Assembly (NCBI RefSeq): GCF_022662175.1
Contig: NZ_JAKMCR010000002.1
Coordinates: 395,260 to 459,259, forward strand
Direction of reading: 5' to 3'
Length of the DNA stretch: 64,000 nt
DNA from: Aestuariivivens marinum
GTDB lineage: Bacteria; Bacteroidota; Bacteroidia; Flavobacteriales; Flavobacteriaceae
Shown here: piece by piece, positions 15,381-23,119 of the stretch
Position numbering within the stretch: position 1 is the first letter of the stretch
Layout of the letters: every line of letters starts with the position of its first letter
Notes under the pieces: model-generated
Seen by the model: only the letters and a program-made list of their open reading frames with translations
The model's database searches: none
What the model was told of the DNA's origin: nothing
Program-made: the position numbers and the translations under genes

Positions 15381-18095
15381 TCAATCTTTTAAGACCAGCT
15401 TTTCCTGTTCTGCAAAATTTCCAGCATTGATATATACAATATAAATTCCCTTGTCAAAACTTTCAATACTGACAGGTATATACATACTGCCATCATATTG
15501 TGTTAAATAATTTGGATCGAAGACCTCTGCATAAATACTTTGTCCGGAAGTACTGTTAATGAGTATACTGATGTTGGAAGTTATTGGTATCAATGGAGTA
15601 ATTTTGATAGTAAATTGTCCATAGGATGGGTTGGGATAAATCATAACAACATCGGTCTCTATATTGCTGCCTACATTTACTACTTTACTCACCTGGAGCG
15701 TACCACAATTATCATTTATGGCCGTATAAATGACCGTATAATTCCCTTTTTTACTATAGGTATGGATGGGGTTCTCCTCCGTGGAAGTGGTTTTATCTCC
15801 AAATTCCCAATAATGCGCATCGGCTTCAGTGGCGTTGCTGACAAACTGCACTTCAAACCGATTGACATCATAGTAAAAGTCAGAATTTACAAATGAATGT
15901 AACGTTACATTAACATAATCGGTAGCTGTACAGCCCTCAGCATTACTCACCGTAACACTATAAGTTCCTTCTGAGGTAACTTCAAGTGTTCTGCCGGTGC
16001 TTCCGTCGTTCCACAGGTAACTATCGAATAGTCCGGCATCCAGTGTATAGGTCGAGTCTCCTTCACAAATAGCAATATCAGGCCCTAAATCAAGTGCGGG
16101 CTCCGGTGCTTCCGTTACCTCAACTGAACCTGAAAATGTCCCTGGATTATTTAAACCATCTGTCAATGAGCTTAACTCATAAATCCCAGGAGTTGATGTT
16201 ATTAATTGATAAAGGGGTTCATTCGTTGTAATTTCTCCAACGGAATTGCCATCAATGGTATAACCAAATGTCCAAGGTGGTGTGCCAGTAAATGAAATTG
16301 GAATTGTTGCAGTTTTACCCTTACAAATAGTTTGGGTGGCGGTTTCAATGGTCGCTGTTGCTGGTTCAAGAATATTGCCGAAAACAATTTCAGGATAACC
16401 CTTACTTATGTTACTTGAACAATTAACATCGGTTACTTGAACAACCTCATAGGTACCTTCCATCGATGCCGACAAAAGATAGGGATTCTGATCGGTTGTG
16501 ATGGAGACCGGGTTTTTGTCATCAATTTCATAAGTAAAGGTCCAGGGTCCTGTCCCGGTAAAGGCGATGGTTAACTCCGTCGACTCTCCTTCACGAATAA
16601 TGATCCTGTCATTGCCATTGGTAATTTCTGCGGTAGGTAATGGATTTACAACCACCTCTACCAGGCCATTAATTACCGAACCACTGCAACCATCATCATT
16701 GACGGAGGTTATTTCATATAATCCGGAAATATCTGGAATAAGGGAATAGGTATATTCTGTTGTAACTACCTCAATTGGAGCTTGGTTGTCAATAGTATAC
16801 GTAAATTTAAACGGAGGGGTTCCGGTTAATGTAATAGCAATACCCAAACCATCATTGAAACAGGTATCTAAGTTGGTATCACTTACTGCAACTGTAGGCG
16901 CACTTGACTGGGTTACCATAGCCCCCCCGGTAAAGCAATCTGTAGAGGCTGCACTACCATCGGTTAAGGCAGTAATTTCATACCAACCAGGACCAGCTGT
17001 CAGCATATACGGATTTTCACTCGTTGTGATCTGAGAGGGGTTTTCTCCGTCTATGGTATATGTAAAAGTCCAGGGAGCTATTCCTGTAAAGTGAACTTCC
17101 AATTCAGCTGAATCCGAACAGGTAGTGATATCTGCTGATTTAATAATTGCTGTTGGTGTTGGCATGTTGATTTCAAACACATCAAGGCTCGCCTTATCCA
17201 TGGATGACACGATTAATTTATGGTCTGTAGTGAACAGAATATCTACAGGAAGATCAAACTCCCCGGAACCATAACCCCATTGACCTATATTCGTTAAAAA
17301 ATTTCCGGATTCATCATACACACTTATACGCGCCAGATAAGGATCTATAGCGTAAATATTTCCACATGGACCAACAGCAATTCCTTGAATTCTGTGATTT
17401 TGCCCTTCTAACCTACCAAAACATCCAAATTGATTTAGCAAGGTTCCGTTTAAATCAAATGTATATATTGAGGTATTGGGTCCATAATTTCGTACTGCCC
17501 ACCCCCCATTTTGGTTACAATAGGTATCTGTTTCAGGCCCTATACCGCCATGTTCTGAAACCACTAACCTATTATTCTTTTCATCGAAAGCAATTCCCGT
17601 TGGAAATGTGAAATTTGGATCTGAAAATTGAAGTACGGTGTTACCAGACACATTCAGCCCTAATACTTCCTTAGCTTCACTGTCTGTAACATACAATATG
17701 TTTTTAAATCCAAAAGTCATTGAATTGGGTAATTTTGTGCCTGAATGGAACAAAGATTTACTGCCATCATATTTTAAATGATAAATATTTCCAGTAATCT
17801 CATCCCCAACAAAGAGTTGTCCTTTTTTATTTACGGCAATTGAAATAGGATTAAAATCGGTAGCTATTATGCTTTTATATACTCCACTACCATCATAAAT
17901 AATAATACTTTTTTTGTCAACATCTATAACATAGATGTAATCATTAGAATCAATAGCCATCCTGCCGGGTGCATCAATACCATAGCTAATTAGTTGTGAA
18001 GGGACATAATCATCTTGAGTGTTTTGTGAATTTAAAGACAGTACAAAACACATAAAAAGATTACAAAATAGAATATGTTTTACAATGGAAAGCAT
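15381..18095 (-). CDS. T9SS-exported NHL propeller / Ig-like / PKD protein
   Basis: 904 residues, first gene of the operon with the giant cytochrome. Signal peptide ends LNSQ. Residues about 30-310 are NHL-type propeller blades (GIDAPGRMAIDSNDYIYVID, GIAVGPCGNIYAIDP). Residues about 315-690 are four to five Ig-like repeats with the recurring theme PWTFTYTIDG..P..ITT..NPY.L followed by YEI..LTD. Then come a SYLWNDGSTG Ig-like domain, a PKD domain (HYWEFGDKTTS...HTYSKKGNYTV) near 750-815, and a type A T9SS sorting domain from about 822 (MIYPNPSYGQFTI ... KGIYIVYINAG, ending EKLVLKD). No hemes. It shares the propeller theme with the lipoprotein at 235-1323. I infer an outer-surface partner that anchors or docks the cytochrome. 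Confidence 0.88.
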   Translation of the reverse strand: MLSIVKHILFCNLFMCFVLSLNSQNTQDDYVPSQLISYGIDAPGRMAIDSNDYIYVIDVDKKSIIIYDGSGVYKSIIATDFNPISIAVNKKGQLFVGDEITGNIYHLKYDGSKSLFHSGTKLPNSMTFGFKNILYVTDSEAKEVLGLNVSGNTVLQFSDPNFTFPTGIAFDEKNNRLVVSEHGGIGPETDTYCNQNGGWAVRNYGPNTSIYTFDLNGTLLNQFGCFGRLEGQNHRIQGIAVGPCGNIYAIDPYLARISVYDESGNFLTNIGQWGYGSGEFDLPVDILFTTDHKLIVSSMDKASLDVFEINMPTPTAIIKSADITTCSDSAELEVHFTGIAPWTFTYTIDGENPSQITTSENPYMLTAGPGWYEITALTDGSAASTDCFTGGAMVTQSSAPTVAVSDTNLDTCFNDGLGIAITLTGTPPFKFTYTIDNQAPIEVVTTEYTYSLIPDISGLYEITSVNDDGCSGSVINGLVEVVVNPLPTAEITNGNDRIIIREGESTELTIAFTGTGPWTFTYEIDDKNPVSITTDQNPYLLSASMEGTYEVVQVTDVNCSSNISKGYPEIVFGNILEPATATIETATQTICKGKTATIPISFTGTPPWTFGYTIDGNSVGEITTNEPLYQLITSTPGIYELSSLTDGLNNPGTFSGSVEVTEAPEPALDLGPDIAICEGDSTYTLDAGLFDSYLWNDGSTGRTLEVTSEGTYSVTVSNAEGCTATDYVNVTLHSFVNSDFYYDVNRFEVQFVSNATEADAHYWEFGDKTTSTEENPIHTYSKKGNYTVIYTAINDNCGTLQVSKVVNVGSNIETDVVMIYPNPSYGQFTIKITPLIPITSNISILINSTSGQSIYAEVFDPNYLTQYDGSMYIPVSIESFDKGIYIVYINAGNFAEQEKLVLKD

Positions 18096-18115
18096 TGACG
18101 ATAAATAACCAATTT

Positions 18116-18158
18116 CAAATATATAATTTGATATCTGTTAATTCTATGACATAAGTCA
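18116..18158 (-). promoter_or_regulatory. Operator TGAC-N4-GTCA with -7 element (site C)
   Basis: TGAC-ATAA-GTCA at 18147-18158, dyad 18152.5. On the minus strand TATATTTG (exact TAnnTTTG) begins at 18123 and runs to 18116, 29.5 bp from the dyad. The predicted start lies near 18112, 17 nt before the ATG at 18095. Confidence 0.75.
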
Positions 18159-18668
18159 GCTAATTCATTAATTTTTAAGTCATAATACCCCTACATATAC
18201 TTAGTTAACTCCTCAAGTATAATTGTAAATTGGGACTGAAAAAAATTGATTTCATGTTCATCAATCCGATAACAGATTAATACTGTTTAAACAATGCTTA
18301 TATTTTCAATTTTTTAACAAAATAAGCTACTATCAAAAAATGACAAAAGGCAAGAGAGATTAGGAACGCTGTAATATGCAAGGTTATATAATGAAAAGGA
18401 TAACCCATATATTTTATACCCAAAAAATCTTGAAAAAACACGCAAGGGTATAAAATGGAAACTAACAATCATTTATTAAAAATTATAAGCTATATTTTAA
18501 ACTCTTTTTTTTAATAAAAACCCTAATAATATTGATGAAATTAAGCAAGAAAAAGTGTAGTGCAATTAGGCATATGTCATTTCTTCTAAATATACGGCTT
18601 ATGGGATTTACAAAGCCATCCCTTTGATTAAATTTTCAGTTACATTTAACAGGAATAACTTGAAAAAC
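18159..18668. other. AT-rich intergenic stretch, no gene seen
   Basis: About 510 bases between site C and the tRNA-Arg terminator. Both strands are full of stops; I found no ORF with a plausible start, no palindrome like sites A-D and no repeat shared with other parts of the window. Confidence 0.6.
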
Positions 18669-18705
18669 AAAAAGCAACTTATTGACAATTAATAAGTTGC
18701 TTTTA
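18669..18705 (-). terminator. Terminator after tRNA-Arg
   Basis: Perfect stem AAAAGCAACTTATT/AATAAGTTGCTTTT around a short loop, 8 bp past the tRNA 3' end on the minus strand. Confidence 0.85.
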
Positions 18706-18712
18706 ATTAAAG

Positions 18713-18786
18713 TGACCTCGACAGGATTCAAACCTGTAACCTTCTGAGCCGTAATCAGATGCGCTATTCAGTTGCGCCACGAGGCC
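18713..18786 (-). tRNA. tRNA-Arg (ACG)
   Basis: On the minus strand a 74-nt cloverleaf begins GGCCTCG and its acceptor closes with CGAGGTC plus discriminator A. The anticodon arm is TCTGA-TTACGGC-TCAGA, giving anticodon ACG. The T arm is ACAGG-TTTGAAT-CCTGT. CCA is not encoded. Confidence 0.95.
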
Positions 18787-18856
18787 GTTTTGAGGGTGCA
18801 AATATAGTATTTTTATTAAAACTTAGCCAAAATATTCAATTCAATTTTCAATTCAC

Positions 18857-18864
18857 TATTTTTG
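18857..18864 (+). promoter_or_regulatory. -7 element of the Crp/Fnr gene, possibly leaderless
   Basis: TATTTTTG, an exact TAnnTTTG, ends 4 bp before the ATG at 18869. The start point would fall at or within a base of the A of ATG, so the mRNA may have no leader. Confidence 0.55.
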
Positions 18865-18868
18865 ATCT

Positions 18869-19498
18869 ATGGATAAACTAATACTACAAGAAAAATACGG
18901 CCATATCTTGGACGAAAACCTAATAGGTGAGATCTCACAGATAGGCATGTTTAAAACTTATAAGAAAAATGATATTATCATAGACATTGGTCAACCTCTG
19001 AAATTTATTCCGCTTTTAATATCGGGTAATATTAAAATTTTAAGGGAAGATAATGAGGGCAATGAGTTGCTTATTTACTTTTTGGAGGCTGGCGAAACTT
19101 GTACCATGTCCCTAACATGCTGCATGGGAACAACTAAAAGTAAAATTCGTGCCGTAGCAGAAAAAGACTCCAGTTTGGTTATGATACCTGTTCAAAACAT
19201 GCTCCAATGGTTCCATAATAACATGAGCTGGAGAACCTATATTTTGGAGAGTTATCAGGAACGCTTTGATGAAATGCTGGATACAATTGATAATATAGCA
19301 TTTATGAAAATGGATGAGCGACTGAACAAGTACCTTGTTGAAAAAACAAAACTTCATGGTTCAAACACCATTAATGTAAAGCACCAAGACATAGCTGAAG
19401 ATTTACATACCTCACGGGTAGTTATTTCTAGGTTGCTAAAACAATTGGAAAATGAAGAGAAAATAAAATTAAGCAGAAACAAAATTGAAGTGTTATAA
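18869..19498 (+). CDS. Crp/Fnr-family transcriptional regulator with cysteine cluster
   Basis: 209 residues. The N-terminal two-thirds is a cNMP-binding-type jelly roll, followed by a long dimer helix and a C-terminal winged helix. Cys78, Cys84 and Cys85 (ETCTMSLTCCMG) lie in the effector pocket region, which suggests sensing of redox or sulfane sulfur rather than cAMP. The recognition helix reads TSRVVISRLLKQLE. Aligned by eye with CRP/FNR it keeps the two arginines (CRP R180 and R185) and the FNR serine but has Val where CRP E181/FNR E209 sits. It stands directly before the sulfur genes, where bacterial persulfide operons usually carry their regulator. It is the obvious candidate to read the TGAC-N4-GTCA sites of this window, although other Crp/Fnr proteins elsewhere in the genome could do so. 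Confidence 0.85.
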   Translation: MDKLILQEKYGHILDENLIGEISQIGMFKTYKKNDIIIDIGQPLKFIPLLISGNIKILREDNEGNELLIYFLEAGETCTMSLTCCMGTTKSKIRAVAEKDSSLVMIPVQNMLQWFHNNMSWRTYILESYQERFDEMLDTIDNIAFMKMDERLNKYLVEKTKLHGSNTINVKHQDIAEDLHTSRVVISRLLKQLENEEKIKLSRNKIEVL

Positions 19499-19505
19499 GG
19501 GTAAG

Positions 19506-19548
19506 TAACTTTTGTAACATAACCAACCTAGATGTAAAATTATTTTCG
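19506..19548 (+). promoter_or_regulatory. Degenerate operator with -7-like element before YeeE operon (site E)
   Basis: TAAC-TTTT-GTAA at 19506-19517 keeps 6 of 8 bases of TGAC-N4-GTCA (dyad 19511.5). TATTTTCG at 19541-19548 has one mismatch to TAnnTTTG and starts exactly 29.5 bp from the dyad, as at sites A-D. On its own it would not be called; the spacing is what supports it. Confidence 0.45.
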
Positions 19549-19571
19549 CATCATATAAACACTAAAACTTA

Positions 19572-20129
19572 ATGGAACACTTATTAAATCCCTGGCCATG
19601 GTATGTATCTGGCCCACTAATAGCATTGGTAATGGCTTTATTGCTTTACTTTGGTAAAACCTTTGGCATGTCGTCTAACCTTCAAACCTTTTGTACTATG
19701 GCAGGAGCCGGAAAATTTTCTAATTTTTTTAAGATGAATTGGAAGGAACAGTCGTGGAATTTAATTGTAGTGGCTGGCGCCATTATTGGTGGATTTATTG
19801 CCACACAATATCTATCCAACGATAGTATTACGGAATTAAACCCTACTACAATTAAAGAACTTAACAGCATGGGCTTTTCTAATTCTGGATCTACTTTGGT
19901 GCCTAATGAAATGTATGGTACTGAAGCCATAAATTCTACTAAAGGACTTTTATTGTTGATTGTAGGTGGTTTATTGGTTGGTTTTGGCACACGATATGCT
20001 GGAGGGTGTACTTCTGGACATGCCATAACTGGTTTAAGCAGTTTACAAAAACCTTCACTTATTGCCGTAATTGGTTTTTTTATTGGAGGATTGCTCATGG
20101 CTAATTTTATATTACCCCTAATTTTTTAA
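19572..20129 (+). CDS. YeeE/YedE-family sulfur transport protein
   Basis: 185 residues, integral inner-membrane protein with about five hydrophobic segments. The family hallmark GGCTSGHAITG near residues 138-148 carries the conserved cysteine that in YeeE/TsuA proteins handles thiosulfate or other sulfur species. It is followed 2 bp later by a second, shorter YeeE-like gene, the usual two-gene split of this family in Bacteroidota. Likely role: moving thiosulfate or sulfane sulfur across the inner membrane; the substrate is inferred from the family. Confidence 0.88.
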   Translation: MEHLLNPWPWYVSGPLIALVMALLLYFGKTFGMSSNLQTFCTMAGAGKFSNFFKMNWKEQSWNLIVVAGAIIGGFIATQYLSNDSITELNPTTIKELNSMGFSNSGSTLVPNEMYGTEAINSTKGLLLLIVGGLLVGFGTRYAGGCTSGHAITGLSSLQKPSLIAVIGFFIGGLLMANFILPLIF

Positions 20130-20131
20130 GT

Positions 20132-20545
20132 ATGAAATATTTAAAATTTTTATTGGTTGGTATATTCTTCGGAATTGTTTTAGTAAAATCGGAAGTTGTT
20201 TCCTGGTATCGTATCTATGAAATGTTTAGGTTTCAATCCATTCACATGTATGGTATTATAGGAACAGCCATAATTTCCGGAATAGTGTTCTTGCAAATTT
20301 CTAAAAGAGGCTATATTAAGAATATTGAAGGCGCAGAAATTTATGTTCCCAAAAAAGAAAATGGGCTTATTAAAAACATTGTAGGGGGTAGTATTTTTGG
20401 TTTAGGATGGGCCCTTATGGGAGCTTGCCCAGGCCCCATGTACATATTAGTGGGGACAGGTGTTTATAGTATGCTAATTGTTATAGCTGCTGCTATTTTG
20501 GGCACCTTTATTTATGGTTTATTAAAGGACAAACTACCGCATTAA
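20132..20545 (+). CDS. YeeE/YedE-family protein, second half (DUF6691-like)
   Basis: 137 residues with four hydrophobic segments. The motif GACPGPMYILVGTG near residues 96-109 is the second cysteine signature of the YeeE/YedE superfamily (compare GGCTSGH in the gene before). It lies 2 bp after that gene and abuts the TauE-like gene with no gap, so the three are one transcript. Probably works with the upstream protein as a two-part sulfur channel. Confidence 0.85.
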   Translation: MKYLKFLLVGIFFGIVLVKSEVVSWYRIYEMFRFQSIHMYGIIGTAIISGIVFLQISKRGYIKNIEGAEIYVPKKENGLIKNIVGGSIFGLGWALMGACPGPMYILVGTGVYSMLIVIAAAILGTFIYGLLKDKLPH

Positions 20546-21337
20546 ATGGATAACCTCCAACTTTTAGGATACTTAGGAGCCCTTATTGTGGGGTTAATAT
20601 TAGGCTTAATAGGTGGTGGCGGCTCTATACTAACCGTACCCCTATTGGTTTATCTATTAGGTTACAATCCTGTTGTAGCAACAGCCTATTCCTTATTTGT
20701 GGTTGGAACTTCTTCATTGGTTGGAACCTTTCAGAAATACAAAAAAGGATTAGTGGATTTTAAAACGGGATTAGCTTTTTCATTTCCTTCGTTTTTAGCG
20801 GTTTATCTTTCACGAAGATATTTGGTTCATGATATCCCTGAAACACTTTTTAGCCTAGCCGATTACGTGATAACGAAAGACATTGCCATTATGGTATTTT
20901 TCTCCATTATTATGTTGCTGGCTTCAATTTCAATGATCAAAAACTCGAAAAACAATGTCTCAACACACCACAAGCAACCTTACTATAAAACATTTATTCA
21001 AGGAATTGTGATAGGTACTATTACAGGTATTATTGGTGCAGGTGGTGGTTTTTTGTATGTCCCCGCTTTAGTTCTTTGGGCCAATATTCCTATGAAAAAA
21101 GCTGTAGGAACCTCTTTGGTTATTGTTGCCATAAACTCTCTTATAGGTTTTATAGGGGATGTGCTAACCATAGAAATAGAATGGGTTTTTCTTCTTACTT
21201 TTACATTTATATCGATTATTGGTATAGTTTTGGGTGTTTTCCTATCCAAATTTATTAGTGGAGGAAAACTGAAAAAGGGCTTTGGAGTCTTTACGCTGCT
21301 TATGGCTATCTATATTATTTATAAAGAGATAAGCTAA
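20546..21337 (+). CDS. TauE/SafE-family sulfite exporter
   Basis: 263 residues, multi-spanning membrane protein in two halves, each with a glycine signature: GLILGLIGGGGSILTVP near residue 17 and GIITGIIGAGGGFLYVPAL near 154, the inverted repeat typical of TauE/SafE permeases. The family exports sulfite, sulfoacetate or similar anions. In staphylococcal cst loci a TauE accompanies CstB, which makes sulfite or thiosulfate from persulfides. The same logic applies here, with the CstB-like gene next downstream. Confidence 0.88.
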   Translation: MDNLQLLGYLGALIVGLILGLIGGGGSILTVPLLVYLLGYNPVVATAYSLFVVGTSSLVGTFQKYKKGLVDFKTGLAFSFPSFLAVYLSRRYLVHDIPETLFSLADYVITKDIAIMVFFSIIMLLASISMIKNSKNNVSTHHKQPYYKTFIQGIVIGTITGIIGAGGGFLYVPALVLWANIPMKKAVGTSLVIVAINSLIGFIGDVLTIEIEWVFLLTFTFISIIGIVLGVFLSKFISGGKLKKGFGVFTLLMAIYIIYKEIS

Positions 21338-21354
21338 TTTCAATAGATTTATTG

Positions 21355-21401
21355 TTTGTGACATAAGTCACAAATCATTTTAATAAAGTCAATTATTTTT
21401 G
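21355..21401 (+). promoter_or_regulatory. Operator TTTGTGAC-N4-GTCACAAA with -7 element (site D)
   Basis: The longest palindrome of the set: 8+8 bp perfect with ATAA between (dyad 21364.5), which also satisfies the CRP form TGTGA-N6-TCACA. TATTTTTG (exact TAnnTTTG) begins at 21394, 29.5 bp from the dyad. The start would be near 21405, 43 nt before the CstB-like ATG. Confidence 0.85.
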
Positions 21402-21447
21402 TACAACAAAAATTACAACATTTTTTACCACACAAAATAGCATAGTT

Positions 21448-22857
21448 ATGAAAATAGAACAAATATATACGGGATGTCTTGCTCAAGGTGCGTACTATAT
21501 AGAATCTGATGGAGAAGTTGCAATAATTGATCCTCTTCGTGAAACGCAACAGTATGTAGATAGGGCCAATAAGGAAAATGCTAAAATAAAATATATTTTT
21601 GAAACCCACTTCCATGCCGATTTTGTTTCTGGGCACATAGATTTAGCCAAAAAAACAGGTGCTACAATTATTTACGGCCCTGGAGCAAAAACCAATTACG
21701 ATATTCATGAAGCTAAGGATAATGAAATCTTCAAATTGGGCAAGGTAAGTATTAAAGTATTGCATACCCCTGGTCACACCCTGGAATCTTCGACGTTTTT
21801 ATTATTGGATGAAAATGGAAAGGAACACGCTATTTTTTCTGGAGACACCCTGTTTTTAGGTGATGTTGGTCGTCCTGATCTAGCCATTAAATCCAATTTA
21901 ACCAAGGAAGATTTAGCCGGTATGTTATACGATTCTTTGCGTAATAAAATAATGCCCTTACCCGACGATACTATTGTATATCCAGCCCATGGTGCCGGTT
22001 CGGCATGTGGTAAAAATTTAAGTAAAGAAACCGTTGGGGTTTTAGGTGAACAAAAGAAGACAAACTATGCCCTGCGTGCCAATATGACCCGAGAGGAATT
22101 TATAGAAGAAGTTTTGGACGGTATTGCTCCCCCACCCCAATACTTTGCCAAAAATGCTATGATGAACAAATCTGGATATGATGAATTTGAAACGGTATTA
22201 AAAAAAGGAGACAATCCTTTGTCACCTGAAGATTTTGAAAGCATTGCCAATCAAGAAGATGCATTGGTCCTAGATGTTAGGCACGAAAATGATTTTGTGA
22301 AAGCGCATATTCCCAACTCCATTTTTATAGGATTACATGGTGGTTTTGCGCCATGGGTAGGAGCATTGATAACCGATTTAAAACAACCCATTTTATTGGT
22401 AACGCCTGAAGGGAAGGAAAAAGAAACGGTTACCCGTTTATCACGTGTAGGATACGATAATACCTTAGGCTATCTTGAAGGCGGTATAAAAGCTTGGGAA
22501 AATGCCGGTAAGGACATTGAAGGCATCGAATCTATTTCTGCCAATGAGTATGAAAATAGAATGAAAAGAGAGGTAATAGCCACACTGGACGTTAGAAAAG
22601 ATGGTGAATACAAATCAGAACATTTAGAAGGAGACCATGTGCAACATTTTGCTTTAGATTATATTAATGACAATATGAATACTATTGCCAAAAATAAAAC
22701 GTACTATGTGCATTGCGCTGGTGGTTACCGTTCTGTTATAGCGTCATCCATACTAAAAGCAAGAGGCTTCGATGTTATTGATATAGCAGGTGGTTATGCA
22801 GCACTAAAAAGCACCGATTTACCAAAAACCAATTATGTTTGTCCGTCAACATTGTAA
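21448..22857 (+). CDS. CstB-like persulfide dioxygenase with two rhodanese domains
   Basis: 469 residues. Residues 1-245 are a metallo-beta-lactamase-fold persulfide dioxygenase of the ETHE1 type, with THFHADFVSGH (53-63), HTPGH (106-110), GDTLFLGDVGRPD (132-144) and YPAHGAGSACGK (178-189). A middle rhodanese domain (about 255-355) lacks the catalytic cysteine: its loop reads VTPEGKEKE. The C-terminal rhodanese (about 365-465) has it, HCAGGYRS with Cys near 424. Dioxygenase, dead rhodanese, live rhodanese is the architecture of Staphylococcus CstB, which oxidises persulfides to thiosulfate/sulfite. Cys10 and Cys187 may match the other CstB cysteines. It has its own promoter with the best operator of the regulon. 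Confidence 0.92.
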   Translation: MKIEQIYTGCLAQGAYYIESDGEVAIIDPLRETQQYVDRANKENAKIKYIFETHFHADFVSGHIDLAKKTGATIIYGPGAKTNYDIHEAKDNEIFKLGKVSIKVLHTPGHTLESSTFLLLDENGKEHAIFSGDTLFLGDVGRPDLAIKSNLTKEDLAGMLYDSLRNKIMPLPDDTIVYPAHGAGSACGKNLSKETVGVLGEQKKTNYALRANMTREEFIEEVLDGIAPPPQYFAKNAMMNKSGYDEFETVLKKGDNPLSPEDFESIANQEDALVLDVRHENDFVKAHIPNSIFIGLHGGFAPWVGALITDLKQPILLVTPEGKEKETVTRLSRVGYDNTLGYLEGGIKAWENAGKDIEGIESISANEYENRMKREVIATLDVRKDGEYKSEHLEGDHVQHFALDYINDNMNTIAKNKTYYVHCAGGYRSVIASSILKARGFDVIDIAGGYAALKSTDLPKTNYVCPSTL

Positions 22858-22912
22858 GGTTTTTTATAATGAAATCATATTTTAAATAAGAGAAATTTTT
22901 AAATTCAATATT

Positions 22913-23119
22913 ATGACAAAAAACATGGGAGCCACCGATAAAACCATAAGGGTTTTAGTGGCAATAGGTATTTTTCTGCTTTACTTCTTTAATGTAATTG
23001 AAGGTACATTGGCATATATTTTAATGGCTTTAGCTATTATTTTTGTATTGACCAGTTTGGTTAGTTTTTGTCCGTTATACAAACCGTTTAACATAAACAC
23101 TGGGAAGCATAAAAAATGA
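22913..23119 (+). CDS. DUF2892 (YgaP-like) membrane protein
   Basis: 68 residues: short basic N-terminus with MGATDKTIR, then two membrane helices (about 14-30 and 33-52) and FCPLYKPFNI. This is the DUF2892 family, which in YgaP is the membrane anchor of a rhodanese and elsewhere stands alone beside rhodanese genes. It follows the CstB-like gene by 55 bp and overlaps the next gene by 4 bp. Likely a membrane component of the sulfur module; activity unknown. Confidence 0.85.
   Translation: MTKNMGATDKTIRVLVAIGIFLLYFFNVIEGTLAYILMALAIIFVLTSLVSFCPLYKPFNINTGKHKK

Noticed and set aside
21357..21372. Reading site D as a plain cAMP-CRP site
   Set aside because: It fits TGTGA-N6-TCACA, but the other sites share only TGAC-N4-GTCA and the regulator lacks the CRP recognition Glu, so I treat it as a member of the TGAC family.
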